From: Lingula anatina
Lineage: Eukaryota; Brachiopoda; Lingulata; Lingulida; Lingulidae
Assembly (NCBI RefSeq): GCF_001039355.2
Contig: NW_019775402.1
Location: forward strand, 684,705-748,704
Direction: 5' to 3'
Length of the DNA stretch: 64,000 bases
The translations under genes were made by a program, and so were the position numbers. The notes beneath the pieces were generated by a model, which worked only from the letters and a program-made list of their open reading frames with translations, had not been told where the DNA came from and did no database searches. Shown one piece after another: positions 24,701-37,128 of this stretch. Within the stretch, counting starts at the first letter, position 1. Every line of letters starts with the position of its first letter.

Positions 24701-27700
24701 AATTAGACCACGTGAAAGCAAAATTAACGCTCTAGCAATGCAGTATCATGCTTATTTGACAGCTGGGCAGTATATATAATATGCAGAGGGACAGTTTTTT
24801 ATCAGTTTGTTATTAGTTTGTCGTGATATTGATAAATCGCTTTACACAGGGAAATATTTCTCTATACCAGATAAGCTGTGGAGTCAAGGCAAAGTATTCT
24901 GCAGGTGGAACCCCGAGTCCAGAAGTGAAAAGTGACGGTTTTTTCGCCGGTATTGAGGCAAGTGAACCTTCATCTAAGTAAAAAGTTGTAACAAAATAGT
25001 TGCGATTCCTGTATTTTTGATTGCTTCATGTAAGCTACTCTTCATATCACAATGCTTTTTTATTTCAAATTGTATATACTTTTCTCTGTTTTCTAGATAT
25101 TGACACCAAAACCTCTGAAAATAAAAAGCAACGACCCACCCAAACAAATCCAATTACGACCTACAGTCCCAGTACTTTGTCCGCTAGGTTTACCACTGAT
25201 TTCCTTGTGTCCTAAACTTCGAGTAGAGGTAAGAGTACCAGAAATCCAAGGCAACCCTGGCGTGTGCCCGCAGACAGGTGTCGCAGTGGGTCCCAATGTG
25301 GTGTTTCAGAACACAGCCTGCGGTGTGGAGATTCCGTCCTTCCCTACTCTGACTCCTGGTTGGAATGCCATAGTATCTCTCAATGTCGCAGGAACTATAA
25401 CGTCAACTTATTTTGGTGACAAAATTTCCAACGTGAAACTAGCCACTCTGTCGTTCCCTTCACACCCCGCCTGGTCTAATTATTACCTACCTGATTTTCC
25501 GGTAAGTACCAATTTATTTTTGCTTCTTGGATATACTTTTTAAGTTTTTTTTATTTAAGAAAGTCATAAACCCTAAGCAAGAAAAAAATACTTGTTTGAA
25601 GGAAAACAACTATGTTAATACAGTGCTTCAGTTCCTGTGTAGCAATCTTTTTTGTCCTTCACAACATTGTGTTCATACACATTGCAGCGGACTGTTGTAC
25701 ATAAAATGCACAAATACGTTTGATAGTTGCCACTACTTCCACACTGATTCAAGGAATTGGCCACCAGGGTGACTCATGTGCACGTACATTTTCTAGGTAT
25801 TGGTGTATAACGTTGCAGTTCAGCTAGCTGGCAAGATGTGCTACTCTCACAATGATCCGCACATGCGCACATTTGATGGCGAGTAAGTACAGTTCAGCTC
25901 AGTTCATGCAGCCACACACACACACACACACACACACACGTATGAAGGACAGAAGCTGGGATTAAAGCACAGATGATGGAAGAGGTTACCAACTACCATG
26001 CTATAGTGTAAGGCCCGAAATACTTTAAAGTCGGTGATTTAAGTAAACAAGATCCTGAACTTAAGATGTCAAAACACTTCATTTCAAAATTCAATGAATT
26101 TTGTGCGAAAGAACTTCCCAATACTGTTCCGTGCTTGTAAGGTGTTTGACTCGATTAAAGTGGTCACGATATTAACGCCGTGGTGTAAAATATATTACTC
26201 TGAAAACCTCAAACTTCACTTAAGCATTTCATAGTCAAAACACCAATCATAAAAATGTCTTTGTATTACAATACGAAGTCTTTTGAGAATTTTTTATTTT
26301 GAGCTTTGTTTTCTTTTCTATGCAATTACTTGCGGACAGTATAATATCAGTAGGTTGTAGCAGACTTTAGGAAAACAAATACAGCCTATGTAGACTGGTA
26401 AAAGGAAGATTGAAAACAAACCACTCTCTGCTGTCCCCTCAAGGCACATGTATGCAAAACTGATATCTGAGCTTGAAGTGCTTTATATAAGATTTTCTTT
26501 GGCGTTTTCCCCTTGTGTTAGACTCAAATTTCAAGCTTTTTGTTCCTCTCTTCAAGAGACTGATGTTCCATAGCCTTTAAAATCTGTTGTTGGGTATTTT
26601 CTTTCCACTTAGTCAAGACACCTTTCCTTAATTCTGGTACTTATAAATGTGTAAATAATGATTTGATCCTGCTTTCTATTCAGACGTTATGAAAATCAGA
26701 ATGCAGGAGAATTCGTGGTGTACAAGCACCGCACTTTACCCGTCCAGGTGAGTTCTTCACAAAGAGAAATCTGTTTTCTCTAATTCAGATTAATTACACA
26801 CCCTTATTGCTCTTCAAGCAGGAGCAGAGCCAGAGATATTTTCTAACAGTCTTCCAAATTATCTTTGTTGATTCATCCTCCATTTTGACCGCCTTCCGAT
26901 AGAAAAAAAAATTAGATACCCGTCAATGTAAACTTGAAAATCTGACCGTCTTCCGGAAGACCCAGAAGACGGCCTCAATCTGCCCCTGCTCTTGTATATA
27001 CAGAATTTTCACGGTCTTGAATATACATTTGTGAAAGTTTTACATACATTATTGCGGGCTCATTTATGTTGTCACCCACAGCTTAAAATCTAGGTGCGTT
27101 CATAAAAGAACACGTATCAAGACACGATAAAAAGTCAAACGTTTTCAAACATGTTGAAAAAATTATATCGAACTATCCCCCATGTGTTATACATTCATGG
27201 AGATGCTTTTCGTGGCATTACACGAAGACAAATGTCAGGAAGTTGTAAAATCAAAATAAAACATTATTTCCTTTGTGAACAAAAGCGTCAAACTAGACTA
27301 TACCTTCAAACATTTTGTAATATCAAAAGAGAGTGGTTTCTTGATGATAGAAATGCCATGTCAGTTATTGATATAAGCTTGACTGAATTTCATTACGATT
27401 TCCTTTTATTTCACCAATACATCTCAGCTTTTTAAACAATGTTTAATTGTTAAATTTGATAAATTACACTGTTTTGCTTACTATAGGTGAACGCCCGTTT
27501 TGAGCCTTGTCAGGGAATAGCAGGAGCAACGTGTAACTGCGCTGTGGCCGTTAAGTCGGGCACAGATATATTCATTGCTGACGCCTGTAATGACCTGCGG
27601 TTGCTGAAGCAAGGTCTAAACACACCCTACAGCGTTGGGGTGGTAGGCTGTGACTTGGAAGGAATGAAAATCGAGATGACAAATGGCGGGAAAAAATTTA

Positions 27701-28765
27701 AGGTGACCACCCACATGTTAAGTTAGGTAAAATTGATTACAAACACGGAGAATTCACATATTTTGCTCATGATTCGATTTCAGGAAGCTTGAAAGTTTTT
27801 TCCTTTTAAAAGAATGCGTAGATGTACTGAAGCATACGTATATTCTTCTTGCCATAGCATTTAGTGTTATTGTACCATCAGCATGCATGGGAGAGCTGGT
27901 GGTACTTATGGTTTTAGCTGCCCAGACCCCTGACGTCTGCCGACTCCGCCGCATGTCAGCAGATACATGTCACCGTTACCCCATCTCCTCATAGGCTACA
28001 AGGACGTATGTCCTCGTCTCTGACTTATCTCTTTGAACCCCTTTGATTTGGCTTCTGTCGGCGCATTTGCCCAGGTGCGACGCTCTCTCATTGCATTTTA
28101 TGGTCAATACGGCCAAAATTTGCAAAATTTTCAATTTTCTGTGAAGAAAATTTGTTTGTGTGATTTTCAGAAACTGCATAGACCTATGCTTTTATACTAC
28201 TGTGAAAAGTTATTCCTAGGGTATCCTTTTATGTGCGTGAGTTTGGGGTCAATCAGTGCACCGAAAAAATACATGTAGTGATCTCTTGTTTTCATGAAAC
28301 TCGCTTCTTAAATTTTCTGTCCGATACATTTCCTAATCTAGAAGATATTCTCACCCACGATTGCCACTGAACTTGAATACGCTAAAACCTTGTTGTGGTA
28401 AAAAATAAAATAAAAAAAACTGGCGGCGATATCGTCGTTCTGACCCTCTTGTTACAATAATGTTTTTCCTTCAGATAACATTGCCAACTGGTGGCCAAGT
28501 CGTAATAACATACCAAAGCTGTTGTGGTGGGAAGTTTCTTAGCCTGGATATCCACCCCGGTGAACTGGATATAGACAACACAAGAGGGCTCTGTGGGGTG
28601 TTGAACAGTAACGTGAACGACGACTTCTTGCACTCTGATTTGACGACAGTGACTCCACATACCACATCTCACCCGAATGCATTTTCATTATCATGGAAGT
28701 AGGTTTAAAGAAATACTGTGCTGGTTAGACCTTTCTATGCAAAAATAATAATAATAATAATAATA

Positions 28766-28807
<42 letters not shown>

Positions 28808-31800
28808 GTTGTTGTTGTTGTTAGAAATACCATATTCGAAGCCGTTAGGAAAAATACAATCTGTGAACTTATTTTCGAGTTCTGAATTTCTTAGTTATAT
28901 CGTCAACAGCCTAACGCCATGTAGCGTAATGAAACAGAATTTACGACATTATTAATAATATCGTCCCAAATATATAGTATTGTAGTTCAGCGCCGTTTTT
29001 ATATTCCAGAGTTACTGTGGCAACTGAAAGCCTGTTGACTGGAACACCTGGAACAACATATGCCAGGCACCCCTACTGTAAATGTCCAGTGAACAACTGG
29101 GATCCGACCGCCAGTTTGGACTGTAATCTTAATAACCAAGTTGCAGTGTGTGTGAATCAAGCTACGGTCACCAGCGCCTTCTTCCAACAATGCCAAAAAA
29201 GACGAGACACAACGAACGATGATGATGTGTTTGAGCCGAGAGTCTATGTAGACTATGATGATTTTGTACCTGCGGTAGGTTTACAAGTGTTATTTTTAAG
29301 ATTTTTGAATCGTACACAATGTAGGCTATACATATAAACAACTGGATATAGGTTAAAAACAGAGACCAGTTCAATGTAAATCTTTATTTTTCTATGATTG
29401 AAATACAATTGTATTAATAGTGCTGTAATGAATTTGCTAATAGGTTAAATACTACGTGGTGATGTGCAAGTGAAAACCTAAAATTAAAAAAAATAATATG
29501 AAGTCCGTCGCTCTTGTAAGTCATTGATATCTTGGACATAATAACGAATAATGTCCAATTATTAAGTCCCAGGATACGAGGTGCGCGGTGCCAAATATAC
29601 ACACACTGGACAATAGAAGTGTCACCCCTACTGAACCAATACTTTAGAGGAGATAAATGACTGTGGAATGATATGCTCCTGGTATCATTTTATTAACATC
29701 AAATTTCACACAAAAAGACCAACAATACAATTCCATGGTGAAACAGTTTTATACTCATTAGTCATATAATAAGTAGACCAGGCATTATAACTTTGATTAC
29801 TCTGATTCAGGGGGTGACACTTCTATTGTCCAGTGTGTGTAGGGGAGACCGGGGCTAGTTGGCCCAGTTAGACACTTTTGGCCTTGTAGAGACAACTAGG
29901 AATAGGTTAGAGTAACAAAACCGGTTTCAAAGTAAGCCCCATGAACTAAGCTACGTATGCAACGCCATTATTTTTCAAATATAATGCCAGATGACTCACA
30001 ATTTGACAAAAAACGCACTTGACGTCAAGGGGGCCAACTTGCCCCGCTACGGGGCAAGTTGGCCCCACATAAACGAAAATGAAGTATATATCCCATGTAA
30101 ACGCCTTGAAATACATTTTTATACATTTTTAATTTATTAAAGTGATTTTTGAGAGTCTTCGATGAATAAATGAGGCAGATTTTTTGAGGTTTCCGTACGT
30201 CACGTTGTGGGGGGGGTATGTGTTGCAAGAACCAAAATATCTATCAATAAAATTTGTTTTGTTTTAATTAAGAATAAATTAATAATGTTATAAAGCAGGT
30301 TTTTAATGAATGAAAACGAATAATAAATTTACGTTTTAAAAGAAAGTAACAAATTCAGTTTTAAACCATTGAGTTTGTCTCCACAATGGGAGAGGTGGAA
30401 AACCCCCTTGGGGCCACATATAACACTATAAATACAATAAAATCACCTTACAGTGAATTAAGGCAAAATAAATGTTTTTCTAAGGAAAGTCCAATGGATT
30501 TGCTTTCTAATACATACTATCAACAGAACATTTCTACTATAAATTTTCGAAAAGACACCAGAGAGCAAATTAAAAAAAAAATCAATCAGACAGTAAACAC
30601 CGGCAAGCTTTGTCAATTTCACCAACTTGTTTATTTCAAGAAGTTACAACTTCTTGTTTATTTCAAACAGCATTGCGCGCAAAGGATTGTGGGTAATATG
30701 AGGGTCCAACTTGCCCCGAGTCAAGGGGGCCAACTAGCCCCGGGTGCACATTATTTATTTTAAGGGATGGCAGCCATTTATGGTGCTAGAATGAGCAACG
30801 ATGATACATTTCTGTGAAACTTGAAACAATGAGCTTCAGTTTGATGCCCTAAACATATCTTATATTCGATCAAAAGCCTATGAAAATAGATTTTTAAATC
30901 TCTAAAACAAAATTACTTTTTAGGTGCAAAAATAGTTTATTTGGACTCACCGCTTAATTAAAACTTTTTAACGGCTGACACTTCCTTAGCATTGTAGGCT
31001 ACGGTCACTTTACAAGTGTATGTGGTGATTTTTTAAAACTCGTAGTTACTTTTTCATAAAATGACGGGGGGCCAACTTACCCCGGGGTCCAACTAGCCCC
31101 GGTCTCCCCTACTTGTTATGTATTTGCTCGCTACAATTTATCAACAGGAAGCAGAATGGAGGAATGGATGGAATGAAGCATCTGCTCGAGAATTCTGCAA
31201 CCGTTATATCTTCTCCAAAGAATCAGTGAAAAGATGTACTGAATTAAGCAATGTAGACACAGAGGGACCGGTAGAAGGGTGCGTACTGGACATCAAGGTA
31301 GGTGGTTATTTTTGTAAAAATACATAATTTTATTTTTATAGCTGTACTCCAACATTGTGGACCCTGTCTTAATACTTCGGAATGTGATTTCTAAATAAGA
31401 CATTATAAGCCCAATTTGTTAAATATAAAACCATGTTTACACGCCAAACATTCATTCACCGTAAAATATATATTTCATATTACTTTTTTTATCAAAGTTG
31501 TCTGGCGGTACAGGCTGGGCATTTACGGCCGTGGAAAATGTGAAAGTTTCATGTGAGGCAGAGTTACGCAGAAATACCAGTCTTTGGATTTTCGACGTTA
31601 AGACCAACACAACCCGTCTGCCAGACGTTATTGACAAAATATGCATGAATGAATGCAGCGGGCATGGAATTTGCGAAGGAGGTTTGCGTCAATATTTTCT
31701 CATTACTAATGCATTGGTACACGTGACAAATTCATGACACAAGTCATGACACATTACCCACGTATATACATTTTCCAATATACTGAAATACATTCAAGCT

Positions 31801-32641
31801 CAACGCTCTAGTGTCGCAACTAACAGACGTATAGCATGGACTGAACCCCTGTCACATCCAGGCAAGGGCGACCTTCCAATATTAAAAGTGTGTGGGTCTT
31901 TTGCAGGGGAATGCATTTGTGAAGATCGCTATGGCGGGGAGGATTGCTCTGTAGATCTGACGGCTGTGCCGGTGTTATTCGGGGTTCCTAATGGAGGGGT
32001 GTGCGACATACGTAACCGGACATGCGCTAAGACACAAGTTTATGGCGAAACATTTTTGAATACGACAAAGTTGATATGTAGGATAAAGAAATATGAGGTA
32101 TATGAGGTAATGATTCTTATTCGTTGTTAATGATTCGACTCTTATTCTTTGTAGACTATTGTCAATGTGTACAATTATCATTTGACCATTATTAGGACAT
32201 TCTGTTTGTTACGCTGCGATTTATCTTTCCGAAATTTATCTTAAAAAGTTACCGAGTGTCACTTGTTATAGGATTGCCAATATATTGAAATATATTTTAA
32301 AAGATAAAAGTTTTGGGACCATGTATATCGGAACTTGCTGTCTTTTTAGTGGGAATATGGCGAGTTCATCCAGGTACACGGACACGAGGAGCCGGCTCAA
32401 TTCAAACAATTCCAGGAGATTTTTTGTCCACTGGTGTTGTACGAATCTCCACCTTCCCTGGTCATAAAATATCTGATCAGCGTCGCCAATGATGGTGTTA
32501 ACTTCAGCAATGAAGTGGTCCTGACTGTGTACAACCCGGAGTGTTTCATATGTGAAATACACGCAGAGCATGTCTGGTGTTCAGTTAGGGTAAGGCGCCC
32601 TGCATTACACTATTCAAATTTGCCTGAATTTGCATAAACAA

Positions 32642-32701
<60 letters not shown>

Positions 32702-33533
32702 TCGTACATTACTTTTCCTGGATGTATACAACACAAGTCCTATTTTTTACGTATGTCTTTACGCTAGGTGTGACAGAGCCTTTAGTGGTATAAACTAGAA
32801 TGTGACCTTCCCTTATTAAGGTACCGATACAGCTTTATGTGTTTTGATATTCTTTTTGACGTTTTTCTTGGGGTTTTTTTATTTCAGCCGGGTGTTTGCC
32901 TCATTCACGGGAACTGTTACATAGGAGAAGAGTGCCTTGAACACGGTAGGTAAACATGCTCGTACCAGTGTGAAGGGAACGGAGGTCCGCAGTAATGCAT
33001 GTATGTAGATAAGAACATCCGTTCATGGGGCACATGCGTTGCTTTCATACCCGTACACCATTAAGTGAGTTATCACACATACGCGAATGTAAGCAATTAG
33101 TCAAAAACGTCAAACGTTGGTCAAAGTGAGCAGTAAAAACATCAACTTGTAGTTTCAGCAAGTTACAAGGTTCTGGCAATGGTGGTTCCAGAAGTTTGCT
33201 AGTTCTGAAGAACGAAAATTATGCATCACTTTGCTCGGCAGATATCCCTGTGTAAACGCCTTTATGATAGACGAACATATTTTAATGTAATATTTAAGGC
33301 ACGTGTAAGGGAAAATGCTTGTTTTTTCTACATTTTTTTTTTGGGGGGGGGGAAGAAAAAAAAGAGAACGTGGTCCGTTAAGCACCCTTGGAGCCGCCGT
33401 TGACTGTACCTCAATATTCAATGATGTATATAATGTATCGATTCATTGAGTTTAGAAACAATGTAATGAAATATACTTCAAAGAAAACCCCTTAACGGAT
33501 ATTGAATATTTTGTTATTTCAGGTCCAGTGTAG
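18798..33533 (+). CDS. VWDE: VWDE-like secreted protein (D8C-like, VWD, one EGF), 18 exons
   Basis: Exons 18798-18885, 20993-21202, 21436-21600, 21821-21883, 22400-22647, 24850-24957, 25097-25501, 25797-25882, 26684-26747, 27487-27702, 28475-28698, 29010-29274, 31148-31297, 31498-31681, 31907-32097, 32350-32589, 32888-32945 and 33523-33533 join in frame to 991 residues. Residues 1-29 are a signal peptide; an in-frame ATG at 18813 is an alternative start. Residues 30-155 resemble the uromodulin/VWDE D8C region (WYRFTSPAGGDMPT, DIKVKNCG-like NIKVKNCGLYRVYQLP, AYCAG). The VWD domain (about 440-640) has DPHMRTFDG, FVVYK, CNCAVAV and the GLCG motif. A cysteine-rich segment follows, then one EGF-like domain (CSGHGICEGG ... 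CICEDRYGGEDC, about 811-840) and a region matching VWDE (ISVANDGVNFSNE). The protein ends soon after CYIGEECLEHGPV. Vertebrate VWDE continues into a series of EGF repeats, absent here. Likely extracellular. Intron 6 uses a GC donor. Confidence 0.9.
19905..20110. repeat. Degenerate GGACAT/ATGTCC palindromic cluster in VWDE intron 1
   Basis: Short repeated motifs such as ATGTCCTAGGACAT, GGACCTAGGACAT and AGGACATTATGTCC crowd within 200 bp. The copies are imperfect and I assign no function. Confidence 0.5.
23345..23560. repeat. Divergent relative of the 53365-53758 repeat in VWDE intron 5
   Basis: Segments such as TGATGAAATTTTTCAGGGCAGGTCCGAAGTGGGCC (start 23446) and the ACTGAGTGCTCTTAT stretch parallel the element at 53365-53758 in order and wording, but both ends are worn. 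Confidence 0.5.
23933..24215. mobile_element. CCCGCA-ended MITE, copy 1 (VWDE intron 5)
   Basis: Terminal inverted repeats CCCGCAAGAAAACGCAGTAG and CTACTGCATTTTCGTGCGGG (the latter with a one-base gap) are flanked by TA on both sides. The interior repeats the heptamer CTACTGC/GCAGTAG many times, a subterminal-repeat pattern. No coding capacity. A TA target suggests mobilisation by a Tc1/mariner-type or other TA-specific transposase. A second copy is at 52795-53160. Confidence 0.85.
25913..25939. repeat. CA microsatellite
   Basis: Uninterrupted CA repeat in VWDE intron 8. Confidence 0.95.
27890..28275 (+). repeat. Fragment of a long interspersed repeat in VWDE intron 10
   Basis: The blocks GGTGGTACTTATGGTTTTAG, GTCACCGTTACC, CTACAAGGAC, TCAGAAACT and GAGTTTGGGGTCAATC appear in the same order as in the repeat at 50950-52440 and, inverted, at 47340-48055. 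No reading frame is conserved. Confidence 0.65.
28744..28822. repeat. AAT/ATT/GTT compound microsatellite
   Basis: AAT repeats run directly into ATT repeats, forming a potential hairpin, then into GTT repeats. It lies in VWDE intron 11, starting about 45 bp after the donor. Confidence 0.95.
29600..29839. mobile_element. CACACACTGG-ended MITE, copy 1 (VWDE intron 12)
   Basis: A 240-bp element with inverted ends CACACACTGGACAATAGA ... and its complement, extending about 32 bp (AAGTGTCACCCC). TA flanks both ends (29598-29599 and 29840-29841). No coding capacity. Copy 2 lies in opposite orientation at 44837-45065. Confidence 0.88.
29842..31109. mobile_element. GGGGAGACCGGGG-ended non-autonomous element (VWDE intron 12)
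   Basis: A 1268-bp element with inverted ends GGGGAGACCGGGGCTAGTTG and its complement, flanked by TA at 29840-29841 and 31110-31111. The motif GGGGCCAACTTGCCCC recurs inside in both orientations, including a near-perfect 37-bp palindrome at 30030-30066. An open frame at 30386-30763 has no transposase features. Its left TA is the same dinucleotide that flanks the previous element. Confidence 0.85.
32643..32700. repeat. TA microsatellite
   Basis: About 29 TA units in VWDE intron 16, some 50 bp after the donor. Confidence 0.97.
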
Positions 33534-36500
33534 TCTGGAAACATGTCACTTGTCTTCAATTCGACTACTTCGAATAAATCGCTGAGACACCACGTGAACC
33601 ACTATATTTATATATGCTGATAAGAGATAATTTAACAAAAGTGACGTTGAAACAAATTATGGCCCCTGCTTTTCTGTACTCTTTTCAAATAGGCTACAAC
33701 ATATCACCATTAAAAACGCTTTTTACATGTAGTTTCGTTTTGCTACTTTGCTGTGCAGAAAAAATGTGTAATGTGCAAGCACTCGTTCACCTATTTAAAA
33801 AACATAAACGTTACAAGCGTACTTTCTCTAAACAAGGAAGACTTGTAGACATCTACTTCCTTGTTCAAATTAAGCGTTTAAACTTAGAGAACAGTTTTTG
33901 AGTTCTTAAAACAGAGTAACTTTTCTTCGAAACGCAGAATATCGAATAGAAAATGTACCATAATAGCAGTGCATGTTTTAAGACAGATCATTTCGAAACA
34001 ATTCAGTCAGAGAAAAGGAAAACACATGGATGATCCTGGCTGCTAAGCATGACACACTGACTAATATTAGAGATGTACGAGTATGGATGTTTGAGTATGG
34101 TATACTTTATTTAAAAAGTTACTTTTCTTTGGTAGACTCATTTTAATAGCAGATATACATATATTCAGGGTTATAGACATTCAGACTTTCATATTATTTA
34201 ATTAGTTTTTCTTATTGTTCATACAATAACGCAATCCTTGCGCCTCGGGGTCTGCGTTCACATGAGAAAATGGTACGATGCTTTAATAAACGATTTGTGA
34301 GAAAATAACGAAAAACGAGTTGCAGATTATTTATTGGTCAGCATTCAGTTTACATTATAGAGTTCCAAAGGAAAGAAAGAAAAGTGGAGAAAAAGAAATG
34401 GAAGAAAATGGGTAAAATAAATATTTTGAAATCGATACCATGTCCGTGTTTATGTACATAAGACAAAACCTAGTATGAAATTGTATTATCCCCGGAACTC
34501 GCTTCTAAATAGATCTATTTAAAAATTACACCCAAAACATTTTATAAACAGTCAACTTCCTGCAGTTTATTTGTTTTATCACATTTTTCTGTTTGCTGTG
34601 TTGAACGTTCTCCCGCGGTGACAGGGCATTAGAGAGTAGAGACGCCCAGGTAGCAAACGCACATACCTGCTGCAGTGATTCCTGGTGTGACAGGAATTGT
34701 AGTCTGCTAGGAACCGCAGTCCGTTCCCCATTACATTTTACAGGTGACATCGTCCCATATACTAACCCCAATACTCTGACTAACCATTACCTGTACTAAT
34801 CATATATGGGACCCCGGACTTCAATTCCTAGCACTAGATAGCAGCAGACATGGGATCACCCTCAAACTTGGCACAGTACCCTTCTCTTACATTTTCCGGG
34901 TTACATACTCCAGTTTTTCAATTGTAAATCCGCTGGTTGAAATTAGGCCTTAACACACCTGTCGAATGAGAATGGGGCGGAAACACTGGATTTGGCCATA
35001 ATGGTCGAATGGCATGGCTCCTTTTTCTTACAGTCCGTTTCATCCCAACCCCTAGCTTTCATTTACTTCTCCCACAACTTATGAACAGGCATTCGCCGTT
35101 GAAACGTTTTGGTTGAATAGTCCTCCAACTAGGTCTATCTTTTGCGTTTAATCACTTTGCCATAGCATGCGTTCAGCAGAAATATTCTCTCACTTATATA
35201 AGTGATGGATTATAATCCATACACCATAAGCGGAAAAATATTTGACTTTTCACAGAACTTAATGAAATCACTGCTCCTTCGCACTCACGTTTCAGCTCAC
35301 GTGTACTTCAAACTAAAAATGCTTACTTCCGTCTTTCACCGACGTCACGATTGTGGTAGGCATGACAACATATATATAAGTAAAGTCGGATAACATTATA
35401 CTTTAATAACTCATGATAAGTCTTTTATTTGTTTTTCCGCAGATTTACGTATATGTAATGCTCTCCGGGGTCTGGTATGAAAACTAATTGAAGCTCCGCG
35501 TGCTTAAAAACCCTGTGTAAGGAAGCGGTCTCCCTGCTAGGAGTAAATCGCCAATGTTTTAATATCAAACTTACTTCGTTTATGTTAGTTCTAAATATAT
35601 GTGACTATTTATTTATTTATTTATTTATTTGTCTATGTAACGGAGTGGTTCCTTGTTTATGTCCATGACTGTACCTTATTTGATATACAGGTATATTTAT
35701 CTCAATTTAAATCGCTTACAAGCAATTTCAATCTGAGCCTACTGGTATCCCCCCCCCCCCCCCAGTCCTAGCCTCTTCCAGTCTCAATTAGCAGATACTT
35801 AGAGCTAATCCCCCAATATTGATTCTTTGCACCGGCGTCACTTCCAAATCACATTGTCCGTGCTCTGCAAAATGTAGGTTTTTAACTGGTAATTTTAACT
35901 AGAATTTATATGAGCAGTAAAGTCTCAATATTTTTCTGTGAGTTAATATTCGCCTCACCATGGAATATTGGCGTAATTCCATCCCAGTATTTCCGATAGG
36001 ATTCCATGTTTCAATATATTTCTGTACGACATCTTGGCCCTTTCTGTTGGCCAGCAGGTTGAGTCGATGAGCATGACGTCACATGAACCTTACTACAGGG
36101 GTACCTCTCCGATACATGTTTAATCGCCGTCCGGAAGCTCTTTGAAATATTATTTCCTCTCTTGAATGACCCCCTTTGTCGGTTTAATTGTTGGATTGAC
36201 AGAAATACCTAACGAATGCTTCGTAGTAAGAAAAGGTTCTCCTTATTAATTTTCAACCTCCAAGACGAAACCTTTTTTATCGACTGTCGCACATCTACAG
36301 TAGGCCCTACTTTCAATTCTATGGAAAAAATTCTATCAATACATTTTTCTTACAGCAAAACGACTTCTCTGCTTTCTTTGTATTTGCCCTGTAGCATGCT
36401 ATGAATTAGTGATTATTTTGGGTTTACGTATTCTGCCTTCGGGATACATGTACTGTATCAATCTGTTCAGCTGAATAGTTAGATGAAAATTTTTCAGCAT

Positions 36501-37128
36501 TATAGGGCACGGCGAGGATGTCTGTCGCACGGGTATATGTACCCGTGTGTGTTTAGTGTTATTTCTGTATCTTAGTAGCGTGACTGCAGTTCATTATGTC
36601 TAACTACTTTACATGACCTCAAGTTACTCTACCTCTGGATTGGAAACTACATGGCATTTTATGATGTAAGGTATCACTGATGTTATTGGATAAACAGGGT
36701 CCTTCAATTCTATCAAAACGAAAGCACATATTACCTCGTCCAATGATAAAGCAACAATTTAACTACTTGCGATTTATTTTATTTTTTTTAAATTTTTACC
36801 AATAACTTAAGAAAGCCAAACAGCTTAATGACTAAGCAGCCCCCATCTGCCATTTTAGTAATCATAGGTATTATGTATGCATATTAAATCATCCACCAAC
36901 TTCGCCAGCGCCCCCTAATGATCCCCGCGTTGTTTCTGCGGTGACACGAAGTCCCACTTTCAATGCATTACACGCACTGCGTCACTGCAGGCAAGGACTC
37001 ATCTCCAGCTTCGCAATAGCACAGCCGAATTCCTCCAGGGACGGAACGTCTTCAACATAGGTGAGAGAACGACAGCTAGACACCTGTGAACTTGAGGACA
37101 GAGCAGTCGAGACTTGAACAAGACCAAA
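33534..37128. other. Intergenic spacer between VWDE-like and NmrA-like genes
   Basis: AT-rich. It holds a short hairpin near 33820-33895 (AACAAGGAAG against CTTCCTTGTT), a TTTA run at 35608-35630 and a 15-base C run at 35749-35763. Sequence near 36950-37128 is more GC-balanced and probably contains the 5' leader and promoter of the NmrA-like gene, but no TATA box is evident. No other gene is seen. Confidence 0.5.
33573..33578 (+). terminator. Polyadenylation signal of the VWDE-like gene
   Basis: AATAAA lies 40 bases after the stop codon, consistent with a very short 3' untranslated region. Confidence 0.5.

Noticed and set aside
27487-27726. Stop after KVTTHMLS as the end of the VWDE-like protein
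   Set aside because: The frame passes a GTGACC donor at 27703, and the VWD domain continues in frame in the next exon at 28475.
33614-33901. 95-residue frame after the VWDE-like gene
   Set aside because: No recognisable domain, overlaps a hairpin, lies beyond the likely polyadenylation site.
36074-36081. Further TGACGTCA octamers (also 23037 and 30020)
   Set aside because: They lie in an intergenic region, an intron and a transposon, away from any start; a chance or repeat origin is more likely.
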